Assembly: GCA_018817995.1 (NCBI GenBank)
Contig: JAHISW010000060.1
Location: 1-8,756, forward strand
Direction: 5' to 3'
Length of the DNA stretch: 8,756 bases
DNA from: Patescibacteria group bacterium
GTDB lineage: Bacteria > Patescibacteriota > Minisyncoccia > JAHISW01 > Tagabacteraceae
This document shows, piece after piece, positions 8,301 through 8,756 of this stretch (position 1 is its first letter; each line of letters opens with the position of its first letter). The translations under genes were made by a program, and so were the position numbers. The notes under the pieces are model-generated. The model saw only the letters and a program-made list of their open reading frames with translations. It had not been told where the DNA came from and searched no databases.

Positions 8301-8560
8301 TGCGGTTTGTTATCCTTTCCCGGTTCTTTTTGAGACATTAGGCGAGGCGCGATATACGCTTCCACTCCCAGTATCGGTTTGAGCCCTGTGGCAACGGCTT
8401 TTTTGTAAAACTCAATAGCGCCGTGCATATTACCATGGTCGGTCAAAGCGAGAGCCGGCATTTCATAGCCGACGGCCTCCTCAATAAGCTGGTCAATTTT
8501 CGCCAACCCGTCCAGAAGGGAGTAATGAGAATGTGTATGAAGGTGTACAAAATTAGACAT
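5372..8560 (-). CDS. dnaE: DNA polymerase III subunit alpha
   Basis: Replicative polymerase that extends DNA at the fork. With the ATG at 8560 it has 1,062 residues. The PHP domain opens at FVHLHTHSHYSLLDG (4-18), with TDHGN near 40, GVEAY near 65, SSACMAGE near 135 and QDIHY near 206; the metal-binding residues look intact, unlike E. coli DnaE. The polymerase core has RGSAAGS (362-368), PDIDMDF (400-406) and KFDFLG (556-561), which carry the catalytic aspartates. It also has GLFQLNGAGM, ALFRPGP, YQEDVL and the fingers sequence FNRAHAASYGMVAYQTAYMK. Tandem helix-hairpin-helix sequence follows (about 800-880), then a clamp-binding QTSLF (911-915) and an OB fold (about 980-1060). The protein ends there, without the extra C-terminal tau-binding domain of E. 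coli. A GTG at 8599 would add 13 residues (MRQKQKFCRIKII) before the conserved start, so I prefer the ATG. First gene of a dnaE-thrS-MFS operon. Confidence 0.96.
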   Translation of the reverse strand: MSNFVHLHTHSHYSLLDGLAKIDQLIEEAVGYEMPALALTDHGNMHGAIEFYKKAVATGLKPILGVEAYIAPRLMSQKEPGKDNKPHHLVLLAKNEKGYKNLLKIVSAGHLDGFYYKPRVDKEFLAKHSEGIIASSACMAGELPRLILRQRYEDAKKTARQYQDIFGKDSFFLEIQYHPNIPNHDLAMKGIVKLGKEMGIPLIATQDIHYLKKDDDIAQDALIAIQTNTTVKDVNRLSMLGENYSFRSPEEMSTLFKENPSAISNTLEVANMCNVELKLGEWIFPKFDIPGGETAENYLKKLALEGIKTKFASPDAKEKKQIEERINYELVIINKKGYAPYFLIVADFVNYAKKKKIVTNTRGSAAGSLISFLIGISDVDPLKYGLPFERFLNPYRPSPPDIDMDFADDRRDELIEYAKQKYGYDKVAQIGTFGTMMARAAVRDITRALGYSYETGDKIAKIIPLGSQGFPMTIEKAMGANPELKNAYEKVEEAKKILDLAQKIEGVARHVSVHAAGVVISPTELTDFMPLQRESRGNKIITQYDMNAVEDAGLLKFDFLGIRNLSILGRAIDLVEKTCGEKIDLMKIPIDDKKSFEILTRGETIGLFQLNGAGMTRYLKELRPTDITDIMALIALFRPGPIENIPTYIARKHGKEPITYLDPRLEKILNKTYGVVTYQEDVLLIAIELAGYNWDTVDKFRKAIGKKIPKVMAAQEEVFIKGCQEHGGLTKEKAEKLWKLFDPFKGYGFNRAHAASYGMVAYQTAYMKANYPGEFMTAVLSAEAGDMDKMAEIMNECRRMKIEVLPPDINESFADFTLIKNGIRFGLQAIKNVGENIVKNIVEERKKNGKFSSLEDMLERIQSRDLNKKSLESLARAGALDEFAERNTLVFNMDKILSFHKEASGARNSNQTSLFSLTGTEIKMPGLKLDETEPMSADEKLKWEKELLGLYISGHPLDKYRAGLAKAQINIRTIKRFRNQTPVVFAGMIEQVKNITTKKGEPMAFLKLLDLSDTIEVVVFPSTLASYKDLLQEDKCVIMKGKVSTRNEEPSIICDEVKEVKI

Positions 8561-8570
8561 AATTATCTTT

Positions 8571-8576
8571 ATTCTA
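8571..8576 (-). promoter_or_regulatory. Possible -10 element for the dnaE operon
   Basis: On the - strand TAGAAT ends 10 bases before the dnaE ATG at 8560. It matches TATAAT at five of six positions. Transcription from it would begin only a few bases before the start codon, giving an almost leaderless mRNA and fitting the absence of a Shine-Dalgarno sequence. The -35 region at normal spacing (GTGCGA) is weak, so the call is tentative. Confidence 0.3.
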
Positions 8577-8601
8577 CAAAATTTTTGCTTTTGTCGCACC
8601 C

Positions 8602-8630
8602 TTGACGCTTTTTTGTAATCGTGCTAGTTT
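8602..8630 (+). promoter_or_regulatory. Sigma-70-type promoter with extended -10, reading rightward
   Basis: TTGACG (8602-8607, five of six to consensus) is separated by exactly 17 bases from TAGTTT (8625-8630, three of six). TGC directly precedes the latter, forming the TGn of an extended -10. Initiation would fall near 8637. It points away from dnaE into the right flank, where a short ORF begins at 8647. Good spacing and the extended -10 support it; the weak -10 hexamer lowers confidence. Confidence 0.5.
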
Positions 8631-8646
8631 GGTTGAAACTTGAATT

Positions 8647-8739
8647 TTGACAAAAAAAATAGAAAAAGGAGAAAAGCTGAGAAGAGAAAAAATAGAAGAA
8701 TTGAAAAAACAATACAAAAAAATAGATCCCTGCGAGTAA
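8647..8739 (+). CDS. Possible small lysine/glutamate-rich ORF (30 codons)
   Basis: I do not recognise this. A TTG at 8647 opens 30 codons ending in TAA at 8737-8739, preceded in frame by TGA at 8641. The peptide begins MTKKIEKGEKLRREKIEELK and ends KKIDPCE, a highly charged, probably helical sequence. It lies about 10 bases after the initiation site predicted for the promoter at 8602-8630. Against it are the TTG start and the absence of a Shine-Dalgarno sequence before 8647. An AGGAG at 8667-8671 lies inside the frame and precedes only a CTG (8677). A purine-rich sequence can read as lysine and glutamate by chance, so the stretch may instead be a leader or the 5' part of a non-coding RNA that continues past the window. 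Confidence 0.22.
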   Translation: MTKKIEKGEKLRREKIEELKKQYKKIDPCE

Positions 8740-8756
8740 AATCAAAGGCGGTTCAA

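Noticed and set aside
6272..8382. Several + strand open frames of 60-135 codons opposite dnaE
   Set aside because: They lie antisense to a continuous, well-conserved polymerase frame, show no recognisable domain, and are expected by chance from its codon pattern.
8597..8599. GTG as the dnaE start codon
   Set aside because: It would add 13 residues before MSNFVHLHTH, where the conserved PHP domain normally begins, and has no properly spaced ribosome binding site.
8648..8653. TTGTCA on the - strand as a -35 element for dnaE
   Set aside because: At 16-18 base spacing the - strand has no acceptable -10 hexamer (AAACTA at 17).
8746..8756. GGCGGTTCAA at the right edge resembling a tRNA T arm
   Set aside because: The upstream sequence is A-rich, with no D-arm pattern and no pairing anticodon stem at the required distance; a tmRNA start is not seen either.
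1..8756. CRISPR arrays, insertion sequences, phage or defence genes
   Set aside because: No direct repeat arrays, transposase-like proteins or terminal inverted repeats were seen; nearly all of the window is covered by housekeeping genes.

Overview
This window looks like a chromosomal housekeeping segment from a streamlined, AT-rich bacterium, most likely a member of the Patescibacteria (Candidate Phyla Radiation, Parcubacteria-like). I infer this from protein architecture, not from a marker tree. The chromosome-segregation ATPase is about 720 residues with no recognisable hinge. The threonyl-tRNA synthetase consists only of its catalytic and anticodon-binding parts. The MFS-type membrane protein has one six-helix half. 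A Nudix domain follows the C-terminal end of what looks like NusB. Start codons lack convincing Shine-Dalgarno sequences.

Left half, + strand (2-3398): three tightly packed genes. They are the 3' part of a NusB-like/Nudix protein, rnc (RNase III) and a short smc, with gaps of 8 and 14 bases that suggest one transcript. NusB and RNase III both act in rRNA transcription and maturation, and rnc-smc adjacency is a familiar bacterial arrangement.

Middle (3399-3489): a convergent boundary. It holds a classical intrinsic terminator that starts at the base after the smc stop codon, then a second hairpin made from a perfect 13-base inverted repeat.

Right half, - strand (8560 down to 3490): dnaE (replicative DNA polymerase III alpha), thrS (editing-less ThrRS) and a six-helix MFS-like protein, in that transcription order. 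Gaps of 7 and 3 bases again suggest one operon.

Right edge (8561-8756): an intergenic stretch with a possible dnaE -10 element on the - strand. On the + strand it has a good-looking promoter (TTGACG, 17-base spacer, extended -10 TGC-TAGTTT) that fires out of the window over a possible 30-codon lysine-rich ORF. What that promoter serves cannot be decided here.

I found no mobile element, CRISPR array, tRNA, rRNA or obvious horizontally acquired cassette. The most unusual items are the hinge-less mini-SMC, the NusB-Nudix fusion next to RNase III, the half-MFS protein and the small + strand transcription unit at the right edge.
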